Shown: piece after piece, positions 11,756 through 23,425 of the stretch
Position numbering within the stretch: position 1 is the stretch's first letter
Layout: each line of letters opens with the position of its first letter
Notes under the pieces: generated by a model
The model's database searches: none
Told to the model about the DNA's origin: nothing
Seen by the model: only the letters and a program-made list of their open reading frames with translations
Made by a program: the position numbers and the translations under genes
Assembly: GCA_026874595.1 (NCBI GenBank)
Contig: CM049314.1
Span: 37,801,229-37,865,228 of the forward strand
From: Sipunculus nudus
Lineage: Eukaryota; Annelida; Sipuncula; Golfingiida; Sipunculidae
DNA length: 64,000 nucleotides
Reading direction: 5' to 3'

Positions 11756-11839
11756 TGGGATGGGGAAATAGTAATGTAACAGTAATAGGAAATTAAAGTT
11801 TTCAAATTAAAGGGGCCAAATCACATATCTGACTTTAAT

Positions 11840-12250
11840 TAACTAAAGGAAAAAACGGGAGAAATAGGCCAGAAAACGTTGATATCACCGCCCACAGGCA
11901 GTTTGTTTTGTTTCTATCAACGTGCTTGTAATATGTTGGGGGCAGCCAAAATAACTAAAAAATTCAACAAGGACATCTGGCAGCAAGTCAGATAAATGGC
12001 GTTTTCCAACACGCGAGTTTTATACCTCCGCATATGTGCAACCTATCTCCTTATTTTACATGTTTTACCCATTTTTCGACATTACTGTGTTAACAAACAT
12101 GTTGTTGATAAAAAAGTTCATACAATATTTTTCAACCAAAATTACCATTAGATCATTTACAGAGGAAGCCAGAAATCACATAAATTATTTTTCAACTGTA
12201 CGTGAATGGAAATCTTTCAGAGTTAAAGTTATAGTCAAGGATTTTAACCT
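11840..12250 (-). repeat. Dispersed repeat, inverted relative to 60.9-61.35 kb
   Basis: Read on the minus strand, the block aligns by eye through shared landmarks with plus-strand 60900-61350: CAACAACATGTT, ATATGCGGAGGTA, GCTGCCAGAT, ATTTTGGC and CACGTTGATA, in the same order and spacing. Divergence is high, so an old transposable-element copy. No open frame. Confidence 0.7.
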
Positions 12251-12316
12251 GTAATAATGATAGCAATAAGGACCCCCAAGTAATAGGATAATAGCTATTA
12301 CTTTCCTATTACAACT

Positions 12317-12640
12317 ATAATATAATATAATATAATATAATATAATATAATATAATATAATATAATATAATATAATATAATATAATATAATCTAATCTAA
12401 TCTAATATAATATAATATAATATAATATAACAATATATAATGAAATATAATATAAAATAATATAATGTAATATAATAAAATATAATATAATGCGATTTAA
12501 TACGATATAATATAAAAGTATATAATATAATTTAATTTAATTTACCTTTATTTAATTTATTAAAATACATATATTATAATATAATATAACATAATATAAC
12601 ATAACATAATATAATATAATATAATACATTAAGTAAAACT
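12317..12640. repeat. (TATAA)n pentanucleotide satellite
   Basis: Almost pure TATAA repeats from 12317 to about 12430 (with a short TCTAA sub-run), then increasingly degenerate copies to 12640. Related blocks lie at 14361-14480 and 14540-14730. Confidence 0.92.
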
Positions 12641-13205
12641 ATCATGGTTTTCTTGAGTCAATTTATATTCTTATCTGATATATACGGAACATTCACGGAT
12701 ATTATCTTTCTTGAACACCAAATCAATTGAGATATTCTTTATCAGTTTATATGTTTGATCATAGTGTATTTGAAACATTGTCGAATAATATTTTTAAATT
12801 CTATATCTCGGACCTAGGTTACATTGATCGAACCTCAGTTCATATTCTTCTGTAACTAGAACATTCTAGATTTAGATTATCATAAAATTATTAGAATATA
12901 TTATCTTTGTTGTAACTTATTTATCATATGTTGTAACAAGTTATTAGTATAGCCGCAATATTCGCTGTATTTGATCTATACAGTTGTCCGATTTCAGGGA
13001 TGAACTCTCCGGTCTCAGTGAGCGAGTTGATCACTAAATGAGTTAAACGATGTCGTGTAGGTATTTACGGAGTTCTTGGTCATTATAATCACTTAGCTGG
13101 CCCTCGTTAACGGCTTGCTTGTTTTTTCTACTATTCTTTGATCTTGGATTACCAGTGACATTTATAGGTGACCTTGCAGACAATTATAAAGACAAGGCAT
13201 GTTAT
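12641..13205. other. Intergenic, nothing recognised
   Basis: AT-rich spacer. The stretch about 13125-13200 resembles 14990-15040 (shared TTTGATCTTGGATTA and CAGTGACATTTA/CAGTCACATTAA), so it belongs to an old duplicated sequence. No gene evidence. Confidence 0.35.
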
Positions 13206-13214
13206 AGCGGCCCA

Positions 13215-13242
13215 ACCCTCTCTCTCACTTTCTCCGTCTGTC

Positions 13243-13299
<57 letters not shown>

Positions 13300-13308
13300 G
13301 TATATATA
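13215..13308. repeat. Compound (CT)n-(TA)n microsatellite
   Basis: A TCTCTC run directly followed by a TATATA run ending near 13308. Confidence 0.88.
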
Positions 13309-13736
13309 AAACCAAACAGGTCATGTTATCATCCGTATCCGTTTGTCGTTTTAGTTTTTTTGTGAGTAGCATTTCGAAATAAGATCACATCTGTCGATTT
13401 CTTTGAAACTTTACACAGGTTTGGAACAAGGTCCAGAAAGATAATATTACATTTTAATGTATATTTATAAATGAAAGGATGGATCCAATATTAATGGTAT
13501 GCCTTTTAGGAGGGATGCGCTTTACGGGTTCAGATACATTTATTAAAGACAAGAACCAATTTTAGAGAGTGGAAGTGTATATATATATAGAATCTAACCA
13601 CATATACCTGATGATCGGGTCGCATCCCGTGAAACAGACTGTTGTAAATTTACATATTGTTTTTCTTCAGAGTTATAACGCTCTGGCCTAGTCTGTATAG
13701 GCCAGAGAGCAATTTACATTGGTGGGTAACACTACC

Positions 13737-13738
<2 letters not shown>

Positions 13739-13800
<62 letters not shown>
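13739..13800. repeat. (TA)n microsatellite
   Basis: About 30 TA units. Confidence 0.94.
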
Positions 13801-13803
<3 letters not shown>

Positions 13804-14360
13804 GGTCAAAATAAAGAAGAATATAAAGGCGAATGACTTTGGTTGAAGCTGTGGTTACATTTGAATACCGGTAAAAATAAACCAAGATATTTATATTATT
13901 CTGCTTACACACGCATTCATACGTGTATCTGCAATCCCACTGTATAACTAAGCATTACCCCATTCGAAATATTACAGCAACCCTTTATAGTAAACCGAAA
14001 AACTCGTCGACAATACTTTGCAAAGGCCTCAGTTTGTAAATTGCTTCCCCTGTGGAATATATAATTGATTTTCTTGTGCTGTAAAAAAACGCAAAGATGT
14101 CTTTCAAACTATTCTGATTCATATTTTAACAAATGTTACAAGCCAGAAAACATGACTACGTAATTAAGAAATATTCACGAGACCATATATAATTGATTTG
14201 ACACAAGGGAATTATACCAGATAATTATATGCTCCAATAAAAGACCATTGAGAAACTAAGTCCGAAAAAGTATATGGTGTCAAAATATTAAATTTGAACT
14301 CTCTCTGCTTCTGTCTGTCATATATGATTTTCTGTTAAGATCTGGGTAAATATCGGGTTG

Positions 14361-14730
14361 AAATATAATATGATATGATATGATATGTTATGATATAGTA
14401 TAATATGAAATAATATAATATAATATAATATAATCTATTTAAATACAATATAATATAATGTAATATAATATAATGTAATGTAAAATAATATAATATAATT
14501 CTATACGATATCAAAGCATATAATACTGTGACATATTATATGATATCGATTTTAAATATAATGTAATGTAAAATAATATAATATAATTCTATACGATGTG
14601 AAATCATACAATATTGTAATATATTTGATAATATCAATATTAAGTAAAGTATTAATTATGAAATTTAATTTTATAAATGTTATAAGACTTATATTATAAT
14701 ATAAATATAATAAAATATAATATAATGAGG
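14361..14730. repeat. Degenerate (TATAA)n blocks with a higher-order duplication
   Basis: TATAA-type words with TGATA variants. A segment beginning AATGTAATGTAAAATAATAT and continuing to CTATACGAT occurs at about 14473 and again at about 14560, so roughly 90-bp units are themselves duplicated. Confidence 0.8.
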
Positions 14731-15288
14731 AGAGCTGATTAATCAACAAAATGACATGGTCTTCTCAATTAGATTTGCATCCCATTTCTTGTACCACCAA
14801 TATTTTAACCGAGACTATTTTGACTGCGACTTATTTTTCGTGCATTCAAGCGAGCAATTAGTATAGCGATTTCATTAACAGCCAACAAGCCGATAAGTGA
14901 TGTACTCTCAGGGCGTAATTATTGATGGAGTAACCCCGGAGTGCTTGGTCAGACTTAATAAGTGATCTCTACCGGGTTATAACTACTATCCTTTGATCTT
15001 GGATTAACAGTCACATTAAAGGTTTACATTCTAGACACTTAAATTGACTAGGCGCCATTTATTAGGCGCTATAATATTTCATATAGAGTTAACCGTACAT
15101 AGCCACTTCATGACCATTACTCTTTCTGACAAAGTATCAAAATGACGCAGTATACATTACAGTGCATGTTTGTATGTCATCCGTTCTCGGTTAATAAAGT
15201 GTATAACACTTACTATTTTCTAATTTATTTTAAAGGTATGCTGTCGTCTAATTTTTACCACTATGAGGAAGATTGTGTTTTCACCCCT

Positions 15289-15455
15289 GTTTGTTTATTT
15301 GTTGGCCTGTTGTCAGTTTGTTTGTTTGTTTGCAGGCTACCCCGTACCGCAAGAAAGGCTTAACCGGGTTCCTTTAATTTTTTTGGGTTTTGTTATGCGG
15401 GGTATTGGTCAGGAAAGACCCTTTTAAATTTTGGTGTGGATTCAGAAAAAGGGAC
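15289..15455. repeat. Dispersed repeat of a widely seen invertebrate type
   Basis: A TTTGTTTGTTTGCAGG lead followed by GGTATTGGTCAGGAAAGACC and AAATTTTGGTGTGGAT. The same order of phrases (TTTGTTTGCAGG, GG..AAGACCC, AAATTTTGGTG.GGAT) is, to my recollection, common in scattered repeats of many invertebrate genomes. Class not known to me. Confidence 0.5.
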
Positions 15456-18012
15456 TAATCATGTACAATTGTCTTTCCTTTAATAGGGTGTACGCTTGAA
15501 TGAATACCATATATATTTCCTCAAAGAAAACTAAAGTGAAATCAAGTTTTTTTTGTCTAATAAATGTGTATATGATTTTAAATAGAAATATATACATAAG
15601 TAAGAAAGGTGATTCAGGTAAATATTACATCATTTATTTGTAAGTAGCCGCCAATGTTACATATATGTTCAGTTTTCTTTGTATCTTCAAATGTCATTCA
15701 ATTGCAAGGAGGTTTACAAAGTATGCATGATTCTGAAAAAAAAACCCCGCTAGATTATATGTAATGATAATATAAAATCACTAATGTTAAATGTTTTTTT
15801 TTAAAATATAGAATCACATACGTAGGAAAATCTGTTTCAACTGTTAGTTTAGTACACTGTACTAGTTTATGGAGATGGTTTACATTTGTTTATTTTCACG
15901 ATATTTTAATTAAACAATTAAACGTTTTAATTAAAATATATCATTGGTGTCGATGATGATAACATGTAGAGGAAAGGAAAATATATGTGAATCATTGACT
16001 GAAACATCATTTATAAGAGGAAAGAAAGAAGAAAAAATATATATAAACATATTTTATTAAAGGCAATTATGTTATAAGGAGACATTGTTCTTTATTGGCG
16101 TGCTGTTTTCTAAGCTGGGTATATGCGATGCTGCTACCAAGAGCTTTTATATTAGATGTTGACATTTATACATAAAATAAACAAGAAGGGCTAAATAAAC
16201 ATGTGTAAAGAAAACATAAACAGTACCAGTAAAAAGACAACCACTGAAAGACAAATATACACTGATCTCTCACTGTTTTGTAAATCAATAAAGAAATGGG
16301 CAATGGTTGTGTATTTTTAATTTTCTTGTTACGTTCACCCAAACTAATTAATTATGCCTCACATCACAGAAATCGAATAATAGATGGCAGTATTTAACCC
16401 AAGTGCTGCAATATAACAGACCCTATACGGTCGGAATTTCTTGTATGATCCCATGAGCCACAGAATTAAAAAAAAATATATAAACATTATTATATATTAA
16501 GTGAGTCGTTTAGTATTTATTAAGGAGTAGTCTGTTTACCATTAGTATTCTGTTAAACATTAGGTTTTTGTTAGAACCGAATACACAGATGCTACTAATA
16601 TATTTCAGTCATTTCGTATCGTAGCAGGCCGGCTCAAATATACCTCACTCGAAATTCGAATGCGACAAAGGTTCTCTGAGATTGCATTTGTTCAAGAAAA
16701 AAACATGTACTTAAAATCTTATATGTCCATGCGGAATCAAAATAGAGAGACCAGAACATTACTTCTCATTTTTTTTTGTAAATTATACTCAGGAAAGACT
16801 GAACCTTTTCAGGAAAATTCGCCCAGGATTAAGAAGCACAGACTTGTTCATATATGGAAGCACAAACCTATATATCATGTGGGAAGAACTCTTTTATGCA
16901 TGTTCAAGAGTTCATAATTGCCATATATACATATATAACATGCCAATCGTTTTTAAAGTGTTTAAGGCACCCAGATGGTTAAAGAGGCGGTAAAACATAA
17001 CAAAACTTTACATGGAACTGCATAAACATATCCTCTGAAATTCTGCAATTGTGTGTTTTGTTCATTGGAGTTTTGTGGATATGTGCATATGTTGGTAAAC
17101 GTAAATGTGTGCGGACGTATATATAATTTTTACGCATTTAATTCATGACAGATGAAAAGATGCATATATTTTTATTGTGCAAACACAAAGGTTCAACATG
17201 CATGTATTTACTATTTTCTATTCTTGTTTATTGTATCATGTGAATTTATTATTTGTATCTGAGGAGAAGAATTTATACAGGGATGTGCCCTGTTTTCAAA
17301 TCCTCTTGCTATTTTGCAAAAAAAAAATAAAATAAAACATTGTCCAAACCAACATTATAATAAAGGTTTTCTGGCTGGGGTCGTTTAAATCCCGGTCGTC
17401 TAATAATAACATATGCATGGCCGTCTATCTCGGTCGTCTCGGCGAGTGGTCACCCTTTATGTTTGGACTATGTACACGTTGTAATTATTGTACACCATTA
17501 TGCATGCTTGCACTTGTGCATGTTACTTCGATAATATTACAGTAAGCGTGGCTGCCGGCAACGATTACAGAAAACCCTGTGTAGTAAGCTAAAAACACTA
17601 ACCGATTACACTTGATCAAACCGTTGTTTTGTCAATAATAATACTTGTTTTGAGTAATATATATACAGAAAATAATTTGTCTAGCTCATAGGAGATATAC
17701 AGGATACACTTGGATGCCAGCTTATAATTGCATCGGGTTTGAGCCAGGGGGGTGCCGCAGGGGACCATGCTCCCCCCATTCTACCTTGAAAGTAATATTG
17801 AGGGAAAACATTCCAAATACTAGATATTAGCTAAGAAAATTAAAGTATGAAAGTTATTTTAAATATATGAAAATATTAGTCTTGTTTGCGAAAAGTTTCA
17901 TTTCTGTATATTTTCATCTGCAGGTAACACATGATTAATTAGTGATTTTTCTCTCTCTTTATTTTGAGCTTTAAATGTTGCAAGGATATTTAAACTGCAT
18001 GGCTGATTCTAA

Positions 18013-18016
<4 letters not shown>
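15456..18016. other. Intergenic, no supportable gene
   Basis: About 2.5 kb of AT-rich sequence. An 85-codon frame at 16660-16917 has no domain, splice context or compositional bias pointing to a gene. Nothing else recognised. Confidence 0.4.
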
Positions 18017-18086
<70 letters not shown>

Positions 18087-18087
18087 G
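18017..18087. repeat. (TA)n microsatellite
   Basis: A TA array with one TG interruption. Confidence 0.93.
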
Positions 18088-18204
18088 GTGTATATGTGTG
18101 TTTGTGTGCGCTCTTTGGCCAGCAGATATTCTGCTGCATCCGGGCACCCCATTCAATAAATCCTGACTAAGGCACTGTTTGCATCAAACTTTTTTTTTCA
18201 TTTA

Positions 18205-18790
18205 CTCAGCAAAGCAAATCGTGGTTTGGCTTCACGCAATTGTAACCTCAGTGATTATATATATATATATAAAACAATGGCCAAATATTATACAGTGTTG
18301 TTTTCGTGTTTGGGAGACGGAATCCGTGGTCATCATTTGTGGTAAACCTTTGAATGCAATAGGTTACAAGCTGTGTGTTGCTGTAACAGTAACTTACAAC
18401 GGAGAGAAAGAGGGGGAGAGAGAGAGAGAGAGGGAGAGATAACTATAACAGTGTTATCTCCGCCAACATATTTTTTTTTAAATGAGAAGTACTGATTACT
18501 TGAAAGTTTTATGAACTTTTTTAATCCCGCTTTAAAAGTTAAAATAAAATCCTCCACTAGATGTCCCCATCATGTTCTGTTCAGTCAAACAATAGAGGAA
18601 TATAAAGTTTACAAACTAAATAGGTTGGCATTCACTCCTGGACCCGGACCGGCTCCAAACTGCTTTAATTCATACACATGCCCCTACAAAACCTAACCGA
18701 AAATGCGTCCTTTATAATTAAGTTATTTTGTACACAGACAAGAACACAAACTGACAACCAGACAGATGGACAAACACAAGTGAAAATATA
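18205..18790 (+). repeat. Duplicated block, partner of 24.1-25.0 kb
   Basis: Shares ordered landmarks with 24115-25000: TGCAATAGGTTACAAGCT, a (GA)n run, CTAGATGTCCCCATCATG (CTAGATGTTACCATTATG in the partner), ACTCCTGGA, AAAATGCGTCCTTT and CAGACAGATGGACAAACAC. Its left end resembles the TATA module described at 30690. The two blocks flank the Gly-rich gene. Confidence 0.75.
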
Positions 18791-19164
18791 ACCTCCCTCG
18801 TTTTTTGCCGACGGGTATCAACGTATGTCGTAATAATCGGTCGGCCCTGTTAAACGCAACCGCAAATGTCCGTGGCCCTTGGTTTTATGGAATGCGGACT
18901 TGTAGGTAAATATTTCATTTTTGTGCGATCACTTTTTTAACCAGGATATAAGATCGAGGGCCAACCCTAAGGACTTGCTGCCTGAATAATATATGGATGG
19001 TATAATATTTTTATACCGTTTAAAAGAAAAAATCAGAATGTCTTTATATTTTTGGTCTCCTGTGCACTTTTTATGCGAAATTTCAGTGGTCATTACTGGT
19101 AAAGGCCATATTATAGACATGAAGTAGAGACCCTGAACACGCCCATGGGCGATAATAGGAGAAT

Positions 19165-19185
19165 GATAAGCCCCCCCCCCCCCCT
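19165..19185. repeat. Poly-C tract
   Basis: A C homopolymer run within a sequence resembling the GC-run inverted-repeat elements, but without recognisable ends. Confidence 0.6.
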
Positions 19186-19539
19186 TCCTAGGCTGTTTTA
19201 CAAGATAAACTATACAATCATCTAATTTCATCTATGTAGGACCAGACAAAGACATATTTTAGACATTTCCTGGTGAAGAGTTGCTGAAGCTTGAGAAATG
19301 CACGTTTAAATTGAGTTCAGTATTGTTTGATGGTCTCGAAAGGAAGAGTTATGTTGTATTTCTATAATCGACCTTTATCTTTGCTATCCATCTCTCTTTG
19401 AGGAGGAGAGAGAGAAACCTTATTACATACGAGAGTGAATAAGACAAGAATTGTATTTATATTATAAGCCTCTTGTGTATGGTTATTGCGGATAAATGGA
19501 TGTTATATGACTAATAAGAGATACACTTAAGAAAGGTTT

Positions 19540-20345
19540 TCAGGGGGCACGCGAACGATTCGCGAATGACGCGAATGTCGAAAAAAAAATGGCCAGATCA
19601 TCCGGAAAAGTTTTTCTCCGAATGTTTCGCGACGATCGAGCCATTCTTGCGCAGTTCGTGCGTAGTTCTGAAAACGTTTGTTCGAATGTCGTGTGTACCG
19701 TTGCCGAACGTGGCCGGCCCACATACACGAAGAACATGCGAATAAAATGCGAACAACACGAATGTCCCACGAATCTCGGGCAACATTCGTACGGTTACCT
19801 CGCGACACATGCAAACTTTTTTTTTTCGCATATTTCGCGAATAACGAACATAGTGCGACATTCGTGCGAAATTCGTACATATGTCGCGCGATTAACTGGC
19901 GACCCGAGATCCGACCGACACTTAGGCAGTATATAAATGCAATGTAAAGCATTGAAGTGCTTTGCCAGCATCAGTCCTTGCCCACAGGTCAGTGATGACC
20001 AGAATATGGACCAGCAAGCCCTCAGGCCTGACCTGACTGGCCATGCATGTATGAAGAGGGAGCTTTTAATATTGAATAGGAAATGAATAACGAACATTCG
20101 TACATATGTCGCGCGGTTATTGTGCGACCTACATGAAATGCTCCCGTTTGCTTCTTTGCGACGTCATCTAGCTTTTCTCAAGACATCACGCACGTGGTGT
20201 GAATGTCGTGCACATATGACGAAGGTTTTAAGACATTTTCGTTACAAAGCACAAACAAATAACGACCCAGGATGCAGGAAATGTTCGCAAGAAATTTCAA
20301 ACTTTTTTAAATTTCCGCCGAAAAAAAATACGACTCTTGCGAACA
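19540..20345. repeat. CpG-dense degenerate repeat of self-complementary CGAATGTCG-type words
   Basis: In this AT-rich, CpG-poor window the block is packed with CGAAT, ATTCG, CGCGAA, TTCGCG, CGAATGTCG and its complement CGACATTCG, on both strands. Stop codons are sparse, so overlapping frames of 76-141 codons are open on both strands; none looks like a protein. The phrase TTCGTACATATGTCGCGCG occurs at 19877 and at 20097, bracketing about 200 bp of different sequence (19915-20080) with normal CpG content. The ends (about 19540 and 20375) show weak inverted similarity. Likely a mobile element with subterminal repeats or a decayed satellite. Confidence 0.6.
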
Positions 20346-20944
20346 ATTGAGGACGCTCCCGAAACCCCCGCGCATCTTTGATATAAAATATTATTTTGTG
20401 TTTTATTTTCTTATTATTATTACTGTTGTTATTAAGTGAAACCTACATGTATTGTTCGATGCTAAATTTCTTTTTTTTGGGAATATACTCAGAAAAGTTG
20501 TTTACTTTTACTAAGAAATATCACTGAAGAATGCATATTTACCGGAGTCTCCAGGGCATCAAGTATATGAACCATTAAGACAAATATTAAAAAAATTCAT
20601 TTAGGTTGCATGGTACAAGAATTAATGCATGGTACAATAATGCATGGATTGATCCATACACTGGCTGTTTGTATAGTATCATGAAACATGTTATTGTTAA
20701 TAGTTCCCGACTTGCGATGCTCACATAATACGGACAGCCTATCGTGAACCGAACAAGTCACGTGGTATTTGGTAGACGAATCAGGCATCAACGATTGTAT
20801 CCTAGTATGCGGTGCTCTATTAACCTTAACCTTTGACCTGTATGGATTGGAAGAAAGAGGAGGAGCGATATGCCAATTTTTTTTATGATTGACAGGTTGT
20901 TGTCGCTAATTCACCAAGTATATGAGATCCGGTTGTTTTGTGGC

Positions 20945-21044
20945 AATAATAAAGGGCTTAGTCCCATTTTCTATGTTCATTGCTCATCGGGCACCGCTGT
21001 GTTTAGCTGAATACCTGGCATAGAGTACCTCGTCAACAAACAGA
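20945..21044 (+). promoter_or_regulatory. Putative core promoter and 5' UTR of the Gly-rich gene
   Basis: AATAATAAAGGGCTTAG about 95 nt before the ATG aligns with CTACTAAAGGCTCAG at the equivalent place before copies 2 and 3. The shared element at the same distance from the start codon suggests a conserved TATA-like promoter. No transcript data. Confidence 0.4.
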
Positions 21045-21099
21045 ATGAGGGCCGCGACAGGAGGAGCTTTCCTACTTGTAGTGCTGATACTCAGCTTAG
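21045..21099 (+). CDS. Family copy 1, exon 1 (signal peptide)
   Basis: A 55-nt coding exon starting CAGAATG and ending phase 1 at G|GTAATT. It is the same length and phase as the exons at 38696 and 59569, differing at few codons (A4/L4, V13/L13, I15/V15, L16/F16). Confidence 0.88.
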
Positions 21100-22710
21100 G
21101 TAATTAAACCAAACATTTTAATTTCTTAAGACTTTTATACTGAGTTAACAGCCTCCACTTTGTAAATATTAACTCAATTAATGCTAAACTTATGCATACA
21201 TGTACAGCTGCAGAATTCAATTTCTTTTTTGCTATGTGACTGGACGGTAGCAGTCGGTTCATTTCATTTTGTGTCACTCAGACCCGTGCTCTACCGCCCA
21301 TGATCATTCCCGTTGCTGGGACGTAACACCGAGGAACCTGTTTTGTGAGTGATACACGGCTGCGGGGCACAGCCTTTCCAATCAGCCAGCAGAACGCTTA
21401 CCCTGGGTGGGGGCCCACCACGGAAAATCTGCCTCCTCATCTGAGATATGAGAACTGAGGAAGTAATTATGCCGTTAGATAGGAATACGGCTAAAACTGA
21501 GAAAATAAATTGTAGAGCATTTAGGGATGTTACACAGAATTGAGTTTGACGGGGCCAAAAACTAGCTAATCAGCTTTACAAATGGAGGTTGGTGATATGA
21601 CCCGTTTAGCTTCTGAATCTTCTGTTCGGAAGCATTGTTTCTTTTTAGGAGTTAATTAGACTGAGCAGGGACGTTAGCTGGACGATGCATACCATTTGCC
21701 ACAGACGATGCTCTAATATTCTCACTTGAAATAGAACCTTCAATGGAAATTTGACCTGTGACCATATTTTGTACCAACAAATTAACAATTGTACATGTTT
21801 CAGACCAGCTATTTGCTAAATATGCCAGAACAATGGACAATCATACATACTATCGCTCCAATAATGAACGCTGCTACTATTCTTTTATATTTACGGTCTT
21901 ACGGTAACAAGCGCTCTAAGTGTTCAGTATCAATTTATCATTAAAACTTGGTCAGTATTATCAATATAAATGTTTCCGCATTAACTGATGTGAGCAAACG
22001 AAACTAAATTTCCCATATCTATCGGTGTTTAGTCAACCATTGTAGCTAAACCTGTTTAAATAAAAAAAATAATAAGTAAATATATAAACACATTACGTTT
22101 GAGATGACATCTAGCTCACGTGCATCAACTTTTGTTAGCCTAAAGACAGTTACAGCATACTGAAGAAAATGTGTCTAAGACAGCCTGATTTAACCTACAT
22201 ATTTAGAAGTACCTGTAAGCCCTACATTTATTTCATTCATTCATTTAAATAGGTAGGATTTTTTTGTCGAGATATTTTATTATTATATTATTTCCTATCC
22301 CTGTTGATCAACATTTGTTTTCAGTGCTTGAGGACGGGGTAGACGCCCGCAAGCACTATGGCGGGAAAAGCCATTATGGCGGCAAGGGAAAATATGGAGG
22401 TAAAGGTCCTTATGGTGGTCGTCGTTATGGTGGTCGATATGGAGGTGGTGGCGGGCACGCTGGAGGCGGCGGTTATGGTGGCGGAGGCGGTTACGGTGGA
22501 GGCGAAGGTGGCGGCCATGCAGGAGGAGGCGGTTACGGAGGTGGAGGTGGTTATGGAGGCGGTCACGGCGGAGGAGGCGGTTACGGGGGTGGAGGTGAAG
22601 GCGGTCATGGTGGAGGCGGCGGCTACGGAGGTGGAGGCGGGCATGGCGGTGAGGGCGGTTACAAGGGTGGAGGACGTTACGGCGGTAACCATGGGTGGTT
22701 GCTAGGCTAA
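21045..22710 (+). CDS. Secreted Gly/Tyr-rich small protein (family copy 1, 2 coding exons)
   Basis: Exons 21045-21099 and 22325-22710 join in phase 1 (donor TTAG|GTAATT, acceptor TTTGTTTTCAG) to give 146 residues. Residues 1-18 (MRAATGGAFLLVVLILSL) plus V19-L20 form the signal peptide; cleavage is plausible near A27 before R-K. Residues 19-31 (V-L-E-D-G..) match the opening of the sister genes. Then come basic YGG units (HYGGKSHYGGKGKYGG) and from about residue 58 runs of GGGGYGGGGG with His and Glu. The exon 2 product has 77 Gly of 128 residues and 14 Tyr, no Cys. Such proteins occur as matrix, mucus, shell or byssus components and as Gly-rich antimicrobial peptides; the sequence cannot decide. 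Antisense frames here are shadows of the repeat. High GC relative to its surroundings comes from GGN codons. Confidence 0.88.
21208..21400 (+). repeat. Intron block shared with 47.5 and 55.83 kb
   Basis: Starts GTACAGCTGCAGAATTCAAT; the partners start GTACATCTGCAGAATTCAAT (47497) and CTGCATGCAGAATTCCATT (55820). Each continues through a CGAGGAAC or GGTGAACC phrase and a GCGCA..CGTTT..GAGT phrase. Here it lies in intron 1 of copy 1; at the other two sites no signal exon survives upstream. Confidence 0.55.
22325..22710 (+). CDS. Family copy 1, exon 2 (Gly/Tyr-rich mature region)
   Basis: Begins after TTTTCAG with TGCTTGAGGAC, identical in kind to TGCTTGAAAAC and TGCTTGATGAC in copies 2 and 3, and runs to TAA at 22708. 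A donor AACG|GTAAGT follows 14 nt later, so an intron lies in the 3' UTR. Confidence 0.88.
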
Positions 22711-23039
22711 TCGAATTTGGAACGGTAAGTTGACAGCGAATGATAAAAAAATAATAATCTCCTAAGTCTTCCATGTATAATGTTTCACGGCAGCTTTGTG
22801 TAAAACTTGTCACAGAGTGGCTTTAGAGGATGATCGGGAGTTTCCTTCATTTTTGTTTTCTTTCCTTTATTTTAGATCATTTTTACAGTTTGTTTACCGG
22901 AGGGATTTTAATTATATTTATAAAAAATAAGTGTAACGCCCTAGACCACTGCGCGTTCTTAAACTCCTTAGGACAGCGATATTTTTATATAAATACATGT
23001 AATTTAATTTTTACTTATTCTTTTCATCCTTTTTTTCAG

Positions 23040-23425
23040 GTTAAATATAGCGCCCGTTTGCGTTTGGAATAACAAGAAAATGCTTAATTCTTCCGATATG
23101 TCAGAGGGGATTAAAATAGCGTCTTTCTCACTGTTAAGTCAAACTATGGTTCATTTATTGCTATACGATCAAGTTTTTTTTTAATTCTGAATCAGCGTGT
23201 ATATATATATATATTCCTATTATTTTAAACAGCATCAATATTTCCTGCATGTAAACCCCTATGTAAGAAATAAACTAGAAAATGAACCATATACATGTAC
23301 ATATATATAACTATGATTGACTGCATGATTTATCAAAAACATGTCAATTGTGTAGCTGGGATAGTGGAATTTCAAGGTGCCATATATGTTTTTTTTAACC
23401 AATAAACACGAACAATCTCGCTGTC
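23040..23425 (+). other. Family copy 1, 3'-UTR exon
   Basis: Acceptor TCCTTTTTTTCAG ends at about 23039; the UTR intron runs from 22725. AATAAA signals lie at 23269 and 23401. Sister genes have the same stop-then-donor-then-UTR-exon arrangement. Confidence 0.55.

Noticed and set aside
12317-14730. CRISPR-like or regulatory array of regular repeats
   Set aside because: Plain TATAA pentanucleotide satellite with no spacers, in a eukaryotic context.
16660-16917. 85-codon frame
   Set aside because: Isolated, no domain, no acceptor or donor with matching phase.
19527-20097. Seven overlapping frames of 76-141 codons in the CpG block
   Set aside because: Open on both strands because stop codons are scarce in CGAAT/ATTCG words; no protein-like features.
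22295-22813. 172- and 123-codon antisense frames across the Gly-rich exon
   Set aside because: His/Arg- and Thr/Ala-rich translations are shadows of the GGN repeat; the sense frame is supported by a signal exon and phase-matched splice sites.
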